This document shows positions 1 through 10,304 of a DNA stretch of 64,000 bases, one piece after another (position 1 is the stretch's first letter; each line of letters begins with the position of its first letter). Below the pieces are notes generated by a model that did not search any database, was not told the DNA's origin, and was given only the letters and a program-made list of their open reading frames with translations. The stretch is from Pelagibacterales bacterium SAG-MED05 (GTDB lineage: Bacteria; Pseudomonadota; Alphaproteobacteria; Pelagibacterales; Pelagibacteraceae), in NCBI GenBank assembly GCA_014654415.1, contig JACWDC010000006.1:1-64000 (forward strand), written 5' to 3'. The position numbers and the translations under genes are program-made.

Positions 1-342
1 AGATCATTAAATTCTGTAGACATACCTTCCTCAAATTTTAGAAAAAATATTTTAAAAATTCTAAAAAATGAAGGCTATATTAAAGATTACTATATAGAAA
101 AATCAGAAAATAATAAGGTGAGTTTAAAAATAAATCTTAAATATTATGAAGGAGATCCTGTAATTAAAGAAATTAAGAGAATTTCAAAACCAGGAAGAAG
201 AGTTTATTCAAGAGCGACCAGTATCCCAAAAGTTATGAATGGATTAGGATTAGCCATCCTTTCAACACCAAAAGGTGTGATGAGCGATTCAGAAGCAAGG
301 AAAAATAATATTGGTGGCGAAATAATTTGTAGGGTATTTTGA
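1..342 (+). CDS. rpsH: 30S ribosomal protein S8 (5' truncated by window edge)
   Basis: Frame 1 open from base 1 (RSLNSVDIPSSNFRKNILKILKNEGYI...GGEIICRVF); S8 C-terminus, spc operon context. Confidence 0.95.
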   Translation, partial: RSLNSVDIPSSNFRKNILKILKNEGYIKDYYIEKSENNKVSLKINLKYYEGDPVIKEIKRISKPGRRVYSRATSIPKVMNGLGLAILSTPKGVMSDSEARKNNIGGEIICRVF

Positions 343-887
343 TGTCTAAAATTGGAAAAAAAAACATATTAATACCCAAAGAGTCTTCAGTAAAAATCGA
401 AGGTAGTAACTTAACTATTACTGGTCCGAAAGGAACTAAAACACTGACTATTAATGATAAGATTTTTTCATCAAAACTTAATGAAAAAAATGAATTTCAG
501 ATTTTACCTTTAAATAAAAAGATAGACAAAAAGACAACTGTGATGTGGGGTACCTATAGAAGCTTAATTAATAATGCAATCACAGGAGTCTCTAAAGGAC
601 ATGAAAAAGTTCTAGAATTAAGTGGTGTTGGATTTAGAGCAAATATAAAAGGAGAAAATTTAAATTTACAAATAGGATTCAGCCATGATGTAAATTTTAA
701 AGTTCCGAAGGATGTTAAAATTACTGTTGAAAAGCAAACAACAATTAAAATTGATGGAGTAGACAAAGATTTAGTTGCTAAAATAGCTGCAGACATTAAA
801 AATTTAAAACCTGTAGAGCCTTATAAAGCCAAAGGCATTAAAGAAAAAGGTCAGTTTGTGTTAAGAAAAGAGGGAAAGAAAAAATAA
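342..887 (+). CDS. rplF: 50S ribosomal protein L6
   Basis: [21 protein letters not shown]...; ATG at 342 overlaps the rpsH stop. Confidence 0.97.
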   Translation: MSKIGKKNILIPKESSVKIEGSNLTITGPKGTKTLTINDKIFSSKLNEKNEFQILPLNKKIDKKTTVMWGTYRSLINNAITGVSKGHEKVLELSGVGFRANIKGENLNLQIGFSHDVNFKVPKDVKITVEKQTTIKIDGVDKDLVAKIAADIKNLKPVEPYKAKGIKEKGQFVLRKEGKKK

Positions 888-1240
888 TGAGAAAGATTAG
901 CAGTAAAATTAAAAGAAAATTAAGAAATAGAAAAAAACTTAAAAAAGTTAGTAATGATAGATATAGAATTTCTGTATCTAAATCTTTAAATAATCTTTTT
1001 ATTCAAATAATAGACGATAAAAGTAGAAAAACTTTAGTTTCCGCATCTTCTATTGAGAAGGAGATTAAGAAGAATAAAATTAAAAAGATTGAAAAATCAG
1101 TTTTGATAGGAGAAATTTTAGCAAAAAGAGCTAAAGAAAAAAATATAAGCAATGTATATTTTGATAGAGGCGAATATAAATATCATGGAAGAATAAAAGT
1201 TTTCGCAGAAACACTGAGAAAAAATGGATTAAAATTTTGA
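887..1240 (+). CDS. rplR: 50S ribosomal protein L18
   Basis: L18-like sequence ([27 protein letters not shown]), position in spc operon. Confidence 0.95.
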   Translation: MRKISSKIKRKLRNRKKLKKVSNDRYRISVSKSLNNLFIQIIDDKSRKTLVSASSIEKEIKKNKIKKIEKSVLIGEILAKRAKEKNISNVYFDRGEYKYHGRIKVFAETLRKNGLKF

Positions 1241-1241
1241 T

Positions 1242-1760
1242 ATGGCTGATAATAGAAAAATAGAAAGTGATATAAAAGAAAAACTAGTTGCTATCAATAG
1301 AATTACTAAAGTAGTTAAAGGAGGTCGTAGATTTGGATTTGCTGCTTTAGTAGTTGTCGGTAATCAAAAAGGTTCTGTTGGTATTGGTCAAGGTAAATCT
1401 AAACAAGTTCCTGATGCAATTAAAAAGGCCACAGAAGTTGCAAAAAAAAGCCTTGTTCAAATTCCTTTAAAAGATGGCAGAACATTACACCACGATGTGA
1501 AAGGGAAAAATGGATCTGGAAAAGTATTTATGAGATCAGCTCCTGCTGGAACAGGAATTATTGCCGGTGGTCCAATCAGATCAGTTTGTGAGGTATTAGG
1601 AATTCAAGACGTTGTAGCTAAGTCGCTTGGGTCTGCAAACCCTCATAATGTTTTAAAAGCTTGTGTCAATGGATTAAAATCTCAAAGTTCTCCAAAAATA
1701 TTATCTGCAATTAGAGGAAAAAAAATATCTGACATTGTATTAAAAAGGGAGACAAAATAA
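1242..1760 (+). CDS. rpsE: 30S ribosomal protein S5
   Basis: [33 protein letters not shown] motif. Confidence 0.97.
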   Translation: MADNRKIESDIKEKLVAINRITKVVKGGRRFGFAALVVVGNQKGSVGIGQGKSKQVPDAIKKATEVAKKSLVQIPLKDGRTLHHDVKGKNGSGKVFMRSAPAGTGIIAGGPIRSVCEVLGIQDVVAKSLGSANPHNVLKACVNGLKSQSSPKILSAIRGKKISDIVLKRETK

Positions 1761-2212
1761 TGGAATTAAATAATTTAGTGAAAAATAATAAAAAAAAATT
1801 AAGGGTAGGAAGAGGCATTGGTTCTGGTAGAGGTAAAACTTCTTCGAGAGGACACAAAGGTCAAAAATCTAGATCTGGCGTAGCTATCAAAAGTTTTGAA
1901 GGCGGTCAAATGCCTTTATATAGACGTTTGCCAAAAAGAGGTTTTAATTCTTTAGGTAAAAAAAATACAGCAATATTGAATTTATCTAAAATTCAAAATA
2001 TTTATGAAAAAAATAAAGATAAATTAAATACTTCATTGGATTTAAAATCTTTAAAAGATAATAAATTTATAAATAAAAAATATTCACAATTAAAAATTTT
2101 AGGAACAGGTGAATTAACAATTAAAGTAGATATCACAGCCCATTATGCATCGAAACAAGCAAAAGAAAAAGTTGAAAAAGCAGGTGGAAAACTAAATATT
2201 TTAAAAAAATAA
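1760..2212 (+). CDS. rplO: 50S ribosomal protein L15
   Basis: GRGIGSGRGKTSSRGHKGQKSRSG...FEGGQMPLYRRLPKRGF. Confidence 0.97.
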   Translation: MELNNLVKNNKKKLRVGRGIGSGRGKTSSRGHKGQKSRSGVAIKSFEGGQMPLYRRLPKRGFNSLGKKNTAILNLSKIQNIYEKNKDKLNTSLDLKSLKDNKFINKKYSQLKILGTGELTIKVDITAHYASKQAKEKVEKAGGKLNILKK

Positions 2213-2218
2213 TTCAAT

Positions 2219-3523
2219 ATGTCCAGCGAAACCCTAAACACAACAGGCGCATTTAGTCAGGCTAAAGATCTTAAAAATAGAATTTTATTTACAGTTTTGC
2301 TTTTAATTATTTATAGGTTAGGGACCTATGTTCCTTTATCAGGAATTGACCCATCTGCTTTGAAGGAAATAATGGCTACTAGTCAAAAAGGTTTACTAGG
2401 AATGTTCAATATGTTTTCAGGAGGTGCAGTTACTAGAATGGCAATATTTGCTCTTGGAATAATGCCATATATTTCATCAGCAATTATAGTACAGTTATTA
2501 ACTGGAACATCAGATTATTTTAAAAGTTTAAAAGAACAAGGAGAAATAGGTAGAAAAAAAATTACTCAAATTACAAGATATGGAACAGTTTTAATAGCAT
2601 GTCTACAAGGTTACGGTGTTTCTGTTGGTTTAGAAAATGCAGGAAATCTAGTAATTGAACCAGGCATGGGATTTAGAATTATAACAACAATTTCTTTAGT
2701 TGCTGGAACAACATTTTTAATGTGGTTAGGTGAACAAATTACTTTAAGAGGAGTTGGAAATGGTATCTCATTAATAATTTTTTCTGGAATAGTAGCAGAA
2801 ATACCTAGAGCTTTAGCTTCTACCTTTGAATTAGGCAGAACAGGGGCTTTATCAGCAGTAATGATTGTAGGAATATTTATATTAATAATATTTACAGTTT
2901 TATTTATTGTGTTTTTTGAAAGGGCCATGAGAAAAATTTTAGTAAATTATCCCAAAAGACAAGTTGGCAACAAAGTATATGGAGGTGATTCCTCATACTT
3001 ACCACTAAAGATTAATACAGCGGGAGTAATACCAGCTATATTTGCTTCAGCATTGTTATTGTTACCAATTACATTAACTAACTTTGGATTTGCTGAGTCA
3101 GATCTTTCAATAAAAATTTCTTCAATGTTTACACAAGGTCAGCCATTGTACATGTTGCTATATGCATCTGGTATTATTTTTTTTGCATTCTTTTACACAT
3201 CAATAGTATTTAACCCTAAAGAGACAGCTGAAAATTTAAGAAAATATGGAGGATATATTCCAGGCATCAGACCAGGTGAAAGAACTGCCGAATATATTGA
3301 AAGTATTTTAATTAGATTAACAACTGTTGGATCTTTATATCTTACTTTTGTGTGTTTAATGCCTGAATTTTTAATCGCTAAATATCCAATTCCTTTTTAT
3401 TTAGGCGGCACATCAATTTTGATTGTAGTAGTAGTCGCTATGGATACAGTAACTCAAGTACAAACTAGATTAATGAGCTCTCAATATGAATCATTAATTA
3501 GAAAGACTAAATTTGGAAAATAA
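2219..3523 (+). CDS. secY: Preprotein translocase subunit SecY
   Basis: 434 aa; GTYVPLSGID, PYISSAIIVQLLTG, GNGISLIIFSGIV motifs. Confidence 0.98.
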   Translation: MSSETLNTTGAFSQAKDLKNRILFTVLLLIIYRLGTYVPLSGIDPSALKEIMATSQKGLLGMFNMFSGGAVTRMAIFALGIMPYISSAIIVQLLTGTSDYFKSLKEQGEIGRKKITQITRYGTVLIACLQGYGVSVGLENAGNLVIEPGMGFRIITTISLVAGTTFLMWLGEQITLRGVGNGISLIIFSGIVAEIPRALASTFELGRTGALSAVMIVGIFILIIFTVLFIVFFERAMRKILVNYPKRQVGNKVYGGDSSYLPLKINTAGVIPAIFASALLLLPITLTNFGFAESDLSIKISSMFTQGQPLYMLLYASGIIFFAFFYTSIVFNPKETAENLRKYGGYIPGIRPGERTAEYIESILIRLTTVGSLYLTFVCLMPEFLIAKYPIPFYLGGTSILIVVVVAMDTVTQVQTRLMSSQYESLIRKTKFGK

Positions 3524-3531
3524 TTAGTTTT

Positions 3532-4098
3532 ATGAATCTAATTATATTTGGACCTCCTGGAGCTGGAAAAGGAACACAAGCAGATTTTATTGTTAAAAAA
3601 TATAACTTGTTTCAATTATCAACAGGTGAAATCTTTAGAAATGAAATAAAAAATAAAACAGATCTAGGTATTAAAATCTTTTCAGCAATAAATGGAGGAT
3701 CATTAGTTTCAGACGATATAGTTAAAAAATCAGTTGAGATATTTATTTCCGATGAAAAATATAAAAATAAATTAATTTTTGATGGCTATCCTAGAAACTT
3801 AATTCAAGCCAAAACTCTAAAAGAGTTACTTAGCAAATATAACCAAAAAATTGATCTAGTCCTAAAACTATCAGTGTCGTTAGAAACAATAAAAAAAAGA
3901 ATTGTTGAAAGAAGAACCCTTGAAAAAAGGGCTGATGACAGTGAAGAAATAGCTATCAAGAGATATAAGACTTATGAAAAATCTACCGAACCTGTAATTG
4001 AATATTATAAAAAATTGAATTTATTAAAGGTGATTGATGGGGAGAGGTCAATTGATCAAATAAATAAAGAAATTAGCGATATTATTGACCTTATATAG
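3532..4098 (+). CDS. adk: Adenylate kinase
   Basis: FGPPGAGKGTQAD P-loop, FDGYPRN motif, downstream of secY. Confidence 0.96.
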   Translation: MNLIIFGPPGAGKGTQADFIVKKYNLFQLSTGEIFRNEIKNKTDLGIKIFSAINGGSLVSDDIVKKSVEIFISDEKYKNKLIFDGYPRNLIQAKTLKELLSKYNQKIDLVLKLSVSLETIKKRIVERRTLEKRADDSEEIAIKRYKTYEKSTEPVIEYYKKLNLLKVIDGERSIDQINKEISDIIDLI

Positions 4099-4100
4099 AG

Positions 4101-4128
4101 TTGACTTTAAATAATTAGGCAATATAAA
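4101..4128 (+). promoter_or_regulatory. Putative sigma70-type promoter for rpsM-rpsK-rpoA-rplQ
   Basis: TTGACT (4101-4106), 16-nt spacer, TATAAA (4123-4128), in the adk-rpsM gap. Confidence 0.5.
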
Positions 4129-4158
4129 TACGCATTTGGAACTTTAACTCATTATAAT

Positions 4159-4542
4159 ATGGCTCGTATAGCAGGAATAAACATTCCACAGAATAAAATT
4201 GTAAGCATAGCATTAACCTATATTCATGGAATTGGTCCATTTTCTTCTAAAAAAATTTGTGAAAAATTAGAAATCCCTTCTTCAAAAAGAGTAAATGAAT
4301 TGACAGAAGAGCAAGTTTTAAAAATTAGAGAATTTATAGATGCAAATCATAAAGTTGAAGGAGATCTAAGAAGAGAAATTTCTGTAAACATTAAACGTTT
4401 AGTAGATTTAGCTTGTTATAGAGGCACAAGACATAAAAAAAAATTACCTGTACGTGGTCAAAGAACTCAATGCAACGCAAGAACTAGAAAAGGTAAAGCA
4501 ATCGCAATTGCAGGAAAAAAATTAACACCGCTTAAAAAATAA
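4159..4542 (+). CDS. rpsM: 30S ribosomal protein S13
   Basis: [15 protein letters not shown]...[27 protein letters not shown]. Confidence 0.97.
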   Translation: MARIAGINIPQNKIVSIALTYIHGIGPFSSKKICEKLEIPSSKRVNELTEEQVLKIREFIDANHKVEGDLRREISVNIKRLVDLACYRGTRHKKKLPVRGQRTQCNARTRKGKAIAIAGKKLTPLKK

Positions 4543-4556
4543 ATTTATAATTATTA

Positions 4557-5006
4557 ATGAATAAAAAAGTTGAAAAAATAGAAAAAAAGGTTGAAGTAAA
4601 AAAATCTGAATTAATTAAGAAAGATAGCTCTTTTAAAAAAAAGAAAAAAGTTAAAAAAAATATAACTTCTGGGATTGCTTATGTTTATTCAACTTTTAAC
4701 AATACGATTATCTCTATAGCTGATGAAGGTGGCAATGTTGTTTCATGGTCATCTGCTGGTTCAAAAGGTTTTAAAGGATCAAGAAAATCTACTCCATATG
4801 CTGCACAAGTAGCTGCAGATGATGCAGGCTCGAAAGCTTATGAGCAAGGATTAAGAACATTAACTGTTCAAGTAAAAGGTCCAGGATCTGGGCGAGAAAC
4901 AGCTTTAAGATCATTACAGTCAAGAGGATTTAAAATATTATCAATAAGAGACACAACACCAATGCCACACAATGGAGCAAGACCACCAAAAAGAAGGAGA
5001 GTGTAA
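4557..5006 (+). CDS. rpsK: 30S ribosomal protein S11 with Lys-rich N-terminal extension
   Basis: [13 protein letters not shown]...[18 protein letters not shown]; extra Lys-rich N-terminus. Confidence 0.96.
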   Translation: MNKKVEKIEKKVEVKKSELIKKDSSFKKKKKVKKNITSGIAYVYSTFNNTIISIADEGGNVVSWSSAGSKGFKGSRKSTPYAAQVAADDAGSKAYEQGLRTLTVQVKGPGSGRETALRSLQSRGFKILSIRDTTPMPHNGARPPKRRRV

Positions 5007-6040
5007 TGCAAACTACATCAAATATTATAAATAAAAATTGGAAAGCTTTAATTAAACCAAATAAATTAGAGATCAAGAGCAATGAAGATAAAACTATTGC
5101 AGAAGTTATAGCTGAACCTTTAGAAAAAGGATTTGGGCAAACAATTGGTAATTCATTAAGAAGAATTTTATTATCATCAATTCAAGGAGCAGCAGTGTCA
5201 GCTATTCAAATAGATGGTGTTCTTCATGAATTTTCATCAATAAAAGGTGTCAGAGAAGATGTTACTGATATTGTATTAAATGTAAAAAATTTAGCAATTA
5301 AGTCATCATCAACAAGTACCAAAAAGATTATTTTGGACATCAAAGGCCCTAAAGAAGTAAAGGCAAAAGATATCACTCTTGTCCCAGAAATAGAGATTTT
5401 AAATCCAGAACAAACTATTTGTAACTTGGATGAAAAAACAAATTTTCATATGGAATTAATGATTAGCACTGGAAAAGGTTATGTTGCTGCTCCAAAAAAC
5501 AAAAATGAAGATAGTCCTCTTGGTTTAATTTCAATTGATTCTTTATTTAGCCCAGTTAAAAAAGTTTCTTTTTCGATAGAAAATACGAGAGCAGGTAGCG
5601 CGCTTGATTATGACAAATTAGTAATGACTGTTGAAACTAATGGTACTGTTGCTGCTGAAGATGCGATCGCATATTCAGCTAGAATATTTCAAGATCAATT
5701 ATCAATGTTTGTGAATTTTGAAGATCCTCAAGAAGTAGTCAAAGAAGTTAAATCTACTGAGCCAGAATTTAATAGAAATTTATTAAAAAGAGTCGAAGAA
5801 CTAGAATTGTCTGTTAGATCAATGAATTGTCTTAAAAATGATAATATAATTTACATAGGTGATTTAGTTCAAAAAACTGAGCCAGAAATGCTAAGAACAC
5901 CAAATTTTGGAAGAAAATCTCTTAATGAAATTAAAGAAGTGCTGAATACAATGTCCTTATATTTAGGCATGGAGATACCAAATTGGCCACCTGATAATAT
6001 TGCAGAGTTATCTAAAAAACTTGAGGATAATAATTATTAA
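5006..6040 (+). CDS. rpoA: DNA-directed RNA polymerase alpha subunit
   Basis: [29 protein letters not shown]-terminal domain [11 protein letters not shown]. Confidence 0.98.
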   Translation: MQTTSNIINKNWKALIKPNKLEIKSNEDKTIAEVIAEPLEKGFGQTIGNSLRRILLSSIQGAAVSAIQIDGVLHEFSSIKGVREDVTDIVLNVKNLAIKSSSTSTKKIILDIKGPKEVKAKDITLVPEIEILNPEQTICNLDEKTNFHMELMISTGKGYVAAPKNKNEDSPLGLISIDSLFSPVKKVSFSIENTRAGSALDYDKLVMTVETNGTVAAEDAIAYSARIFQDQLSMFVNFEDPQEVVKEVKSTEPEFNRNLLKRVEELELSVRSMNCLKNDNIIYIGDLVQKTEPEMLRTPNFGRKSLNEIKEVLNTMSLYLGMEIPNWPPDNIAELSKKLEDNNY

Positions 6041-6483
6041 TGAGACATGGTATTGGTTATAGAAAATTAAATAAGACCGGCGAACATAGAAAAGCTTTAT
6101 TTAAAAATATGCTCAATTCTTTGATTAAATACGAACAAATAATTACAACTTTACCTAAAGCGAAAGAATTAAAACCTCAAATTGATAAAGTGATTACAAT
6201 TGGGAAAAAAAATATATTAAGTAATAAAAAAAAGCTTTTTTCTAAACTTCAAGATAAAAAATCAGTTACAAAAGTATTTAATGAGCTATCAAAAAGATAC
6301 AACACAAGAAAAGGAGGATACTCAAGAGTATTAAAAGCTGGATTTAGAACTGGTGACGATGCCCCAATGGCTGTAATTGAGTTAGTAGATAAAAATCCAG
6401 AAGCAAGAAAAGTTGACAAGCCAAAAAAAGTTGAAAAAAAAGAAAACGAAAAAAAAACAGATCAAAAAGTAGCAAGCAAATAG
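6040..6483 (+). CDS. rplQ: 50S ribosomal protein L17 with Lys-rich C-terminal tail
   Basis: [24 protein letters not shown]. Confidence 0.97.
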   Translation: MRHGIGYRKLNKTGEHRKALFKNMLNSLIKYEQIITTLPKAKELKPQIDKVITIGKKNILSNKKKLFSKLQDKKSVTKVFNELSKRYNTRKGGYSRVLKAGFRTGDDAPMAVIELVDKNPEARKVDKPKKVEKKENEKKTDQKVASK

Positions 6484-6495
6484 TTTTAGCTCTAC

Positions 6496-7437
6496 ATGCC
6501 AAAAATCTACACTGTTGAAAAAGATTATCAAAACTCACGTTTTGACAGATGGTTTAAAGCAAAAATAATAAATCTACCCCAATCATTAGTAGAAAAAATT
6601 ATTAGATTAAACAAACTAAAGATTAATAAAAAAAGAGCTAAATCATCTTACAGAGTACAATTTGGAGATATTGTAGAAGTGTACGATATTTCAAAATTTA
6701 AAGTAACTGATAGGCCTAAAATATTAAAATATAAACCATCTAGAAAAGAAGTAGATATTTATGATGACTATATTATAGAAAATAATGAAAATTTTGTAGT
6801 TATAAATAAACCAGCTGGTATCGCAGTTCAATCTGGAACAAAATCATTTAAGAATATTATTGATGTATTAAAAGATACAAAATACTTTGCAAATCAAAAA
6901 CCATATATAGTTCATAGATTAGATAAAGAAACTTCTGGAGTTTTAATTGTAGCCAAAACAAGAGAATATGCTCAACTATTCACATCTCTTTTCAGAATAA
7001 GAAAAATACATAAAACGTATGTTGCTTTGACCTACGGTAAAATTTCTAAATCCAAAGATACCTTAAAAGACGATTTAGTTTCTTATGATAATAATAAAAA
7101 AATAATACAAAAAGCAATTTCTCATTTAAAAGTTTTAAAATCTTCTGATAATTATTCTTATGTTGAGCTAAACCCAATAACTGGAAGAAAGCATCAATTA
7201 AGAAAGCAACTTTATAATATAGGAAATCCTATTGTTGGCGATGATAAATATTTTATAGATAGAAAAGCTAATAAGAAAAAAATAAAAAGTAAAAATCTTA
7301 TGTTACACGCTTATAAAATCAAATTTATGATAAAAAATATTCAATATAATTTTAAAGCCAAATACAATAAGGATTTTGAAGAATTTTTTAAAAAGACAAT
7401 TTTAAATTTTATTTATATTTTTTATAAATATATCTGA
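6496..7437 (+). CDS. RluA/RluC-family 23S rRNA pseudouridine synthase
   Basis: NKPAGIAVQSG, VHRLDKETSGVLIVAKT, PITGRKHQLRKQL. Confidence 0.9.
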   Translation: MPKIYTVEKDYQNSRFDRWFKAKIINLPQSLVEKIIRLNKLKINKKRAKSSYRVQFGDIVEVYDISKFKVTDRPKILKYKPSRKEVDIYDDYIIENNENFVVINKPAGIAVQSGTKSFKNIIDVLKDTKYFANQKPYIVHRLDKETSGVLIVAKTREYAQLFTSLFRIRKIHKTYVALTYGKISKSKDTLKDDLVSYDNNKKIIQKAISHLKVLKSSDNYSYVELNPITGRKHQLRKQLYNIGNPIVGDDKYFIDRKANKKKIKSKNLMLHAYKIKFMIKNIQYNFKAKYNKDFEEFFKKTILNFIYIFYKYI

Positions 7438-8015
7438 TATTTTTTTTTTTCTATATTTTTAATTATTACTCCATTTTCATTATATACGGATGTTATTTTT
7501 TGATTATCAAGTCCACAAGGAACAATCTTTAGATATTGAGCAAGATTATTGTTTATATTTATTGAAAATCCATGATAGGCAATCCATTTTGAAATTCTCA
7601 AGCCAATAGCAGCTATTTTTTTTTTATTTACCCAAATACCAATATTTTTTCCGTCTTTTTTCCCTTTAATTTTGTAAATCCACAAAAATTCAATAATACT
7701 TTTTTCAATTGTACTTATTAATTTTCTAATATCTCTTTTTCTTTTATTTAAATTTAAAACAAAATAGATGATTTTTTGACCTGGGTTATGCAGTGTGATT
7801 TTTCCACCTCTATTTGTATTAATGATTTTAATTTTTTTATCTATAATTTCTTTATTATTAGATCTTATACCTGCTGTATAAGTAAGAGGGTGCTCTAAAA
7901 TCCATAACAATTCTCTACCTTTATTTACTTTAAGTTCCTCAACACGTTTATGAAGAAATTTCATAGCAATTTTGTAGGAAATACGTCTTTTACTTATTTT
8001 TACTTCTATGCTCAT
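7422..8015 (-). CDS. lipB: Lipoyl(octanoyl) transferase LipB
   Basis: WILEHPLTYTAG, NRGGKITLHNPGQ, AAIGLRISKWIAYHGFSININ. Confidence 0.92.
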   Translation of the reverse strand: MSIEVKISKRRISYKIAMKFLHKRVEELKVNKGRELLWILEHPLTYTAGIRSNNKEIIDKKIKIINTNRGGKITLHNPGQKIIYFVLNLNKRKRDIRKLISTIEKSIIEFLWIYKIKGKKDGKNIGIWVNKKKIAAIGLRISKWIAYHGFSININNNLAQYLKIVPCGLDNQKITSVYNENGVIIKNIEKKKYQIYL

Positions 8016-8074
8016 TTAGTTTGAAATTTATCATTTTATGGACTATTAGTCTCAAAAAACAATCAGAGGTGTTT

Positions 8075-9454
8075 ATGACTTTAGTTAAATCAACAGGAGA
8101 TAAAAAGGTCAATCTTGATTTTAATAAAGAATTCATTAATACTTTTTCTGAAAAAATACAATCTTCCGATATAAAATTTATCAATCAAACTCTTAAAGAT
8201 TTGCATGAAGCAGATGTAGCAAATTTAATAGAAAACTTATCTAATGAGACAAGAATTAAGCTTATTGAGTTAGAAGAATTTAATATTGATCCTGATATTT
8301 TTATTGAATTAAATGAGTCTATTCAAAGTGAAGTTCTTCAGCTTTTATCAAGTGAGTCAATAATTAATATCATTAAAAGACTAGAGTCTGATGACTCAAT
8401 CAAGATATTAGAGAATTTAGAAAAAAATAAAAAAGAATCAGTTTTAGAAAAATTACCACCTAAAGATAAGTTTCTTTTAGAAGAAGGTTTAAGCTATCCA
8501 GAAGATTCTGCAGCAAGAATTATGCAAAGAGAGTTTACAGCAGTACCTAGTAACTGGAGTGTTGGGCAGACCATAGATTATCTAAGAGAAAACAAAGATC
8601 TTCCTAAAGAATTTTTAGAAATTTTTATTGTCGATAATGATTTTAAACCTGTAGGAACCGTTCCTTCATCAAGAGTATTGAGAACTTCTAGATATTCAAA
8701 AATGAATTCTATTATGGCTGAAATGCCAGTTTTAATTTCAGTTAATATGGACAAGGAAGAGGTTGGACATACATTTGAAAGTTACAATTTGGTTTCTGCG
8801 GGAGTAGTTAACAAGGATAACAAATTAGTAGGAATGATCACAGCCGATGACGTAGTTACAGTTGTACAAGAAGAGGCAGAAGAGGACGTATTAAGATTAG
8901 CAGGTGTTGGAGATGAAGAAATAACAGACAGCGTGATTATTAAAACAAAAAGAAGATTTAATTGGTTATTATTAAATTTATTTACCGCGTTACTTGCTAC
9001 ATGGGTGATAAGTAATTTTGGTGCTTCAATAGAACAAATGGTTGCGCTAGCTTTTTTGATGCCAATTGTTGCTTCAATGGGTGGAAATGCAGGCATGCAA
9101 ACTTTAGCAGTAACTATTAGAGCTATTGCAAAAAAAGAATTATCAGCTAGCAATTTTAACCGTGTTGTAGGAAAAGAATTTATTATTGGAGTTTTAAATG
9201 GAATTATTTTTGCAATTATAACAGCAGTTATTGTTCATCTTTGGTTTAAAGAAATAAATTTATCTTTGTTGATTGGGGTTTCCATGATTTTAAATATGAT
9301 CGTAGCTGGTTTGTTTGGAATATTAGTGCCTGTGTCTTTAAAGAAGATGAATATCGACCCAGCTTTGGCATCAAGTGTATTTGTAACTACAATAACAGAT
9401 GTGATCGGGTTTTTGTCTTTTCTAGGTCTAGGATCTTATTATTTTCTTAATTAA
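8075..9454 (+). CDS. mgtE: Magnesium transporter MgtE
   Basis: MgtE N-domain, CBS region, GGNAGMQTLAVTIRAIA; ATG at 8075 preferred over the ORF-track start at 8021. Confidence 0.93.
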   Translation: MTLVKSTGDKKVNLDFNKEFINTFSEKIQSSDIKFINQTLKDLHEADVANLIENLSNETRIKLIELEEFNIDPDIFIELNESIQSEVLQLLSSESIINIIKRLESDDSIKILENLEKNKKESVLEKLPPKDKFLLEEGLSYPEDSAARIMQREFTAVPSNWSVGQTIDYLRENKDLPKEFLEIFIVDNDFKPVGTVPSSRVLRTSRYSKMNSIMAEMPVLISVNMDKEEVGHTFESYNLVSAGVVNKDNKLVGMITADDVVTVVQEEAEEDVLRLAGVGDEEITDSVIIKTKRRFNWLLLNLFTALLATWVISNFGASIEQMVALAFLMPIVASMGGNAGMQTLAVTIRAIAKKELSASNFNRVVGKEFIIGVLNGIIFAIITAVIVHLWFKEINLSLLIGVSMILNMIVAGLFGILVPVSLKKMNIDPALASSVFVTTITDVIGFLSFLGLGSYYFLN

Positions 9455-10266
9455 ATATTATCGATTAATCGAATCTTATTAAGATAAAAAGCAATAAAAA
9501 TTTTAAATTTTTCTTTTTTATTTTTAGGTCGTTTAAGAGTCTTTGAATTATATAATTCTATATAGTCTATCTTTGTTAAACCTAAATTCATTAAATCTTT
9601 TTTGATATTAAGAAATTTAAAGTTAGAAAGTTCTTTTTTAATTAATCTTTTTTTATTTCTTAAATACTTAATAACATTTGAAGCAATCTTAAATTGATTT
9701 CTATTCAAGTTATTGTTTCTAGTGGAGCATGCTATTCCATTTTTTTCTCTTATCGTCTTACAATGAATTATTTTTGTATTAATTTTTCTTTTTAAGATAT
9801 GGATATTAATTAGATACGATTGTTGAAAGTCTTTAATTCCAAGAAAAATATACTTAGGTTTTATTATTTCTAAAAATCTATTAACAATATTTAAAACTCC
9901 TTTAAAATGACCTCTTCTTGATTTACCGCAAAGTTTCTTTGAGAATTTATCTAAGAATATTTTATTTTTTACTTGAAAAGAAAAGACATCTTTTGAATTT
10001 GGAAGATAAATCAAATCAACATTTAAACGTTTTAATATCATCAAATCTTTTTTTAAATTACGAGGATAATTAATAAAATCTTTTTTCTCATTAAATTGCT
10101 TGGGATTAACAAAAATTGAAACTAGAGTTTTTCCTTTAAAACTTTTTGATTTTTTAATTAAAGATATGTGACCTTTGTGCAAACCACCCATTGTAGGCAC
10201 AAAAGATATATTTTTGATATTTAAAATCTCTTTTTGTAATTTATGTTTACTTTTAAATATTTTCAT
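9451..10266 (-). CDS. panC: Pantothenate synthetase
   Basis: SFVPTMGGLHKGHISLI, SIFVNPKQF, LGIKDFQQS. Confidence 0.9.
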   Translation of the reverse strand: MKIFKSKHKLQKEILNIKNISFVPTMGGLHKGHISLIKKSKSFKGKTLVSIFVNPKQFNEKKDFINYPRNLKKDLMILKRLNVDLIYLPNSKDVFSFQVKNKIFLDKFSKKLCGKSRRGHFKGVLNIVNRFLEIIKPKYIFLGIKDFQQSYLINIHILKRKINTKIIHCKTIREKNGIACSTRNNNLNRNQFKIASNVIKYLRNKKRLIKKELSNFKFLNIKKDLMNLGLTKIDYIELYNSKTLKRPKNKKEKFKIFIAFYLNKIRLIDNI

Positions 10267-10304
10267 TTATTTACTGTAGTGATATTAAGTATTAAGAGAA
10301 TCAT

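Noticed and set aside
8021-8075. Extended N-terminus of the MgtE ORF (ORF-track start at 8021)
   Set aside because: Residues MKFIILWTISLKKQSEVF lie in the divergent lipB-mgtE intergenic region; ATG at 8075 with an upstream AGAGG-like site is better.
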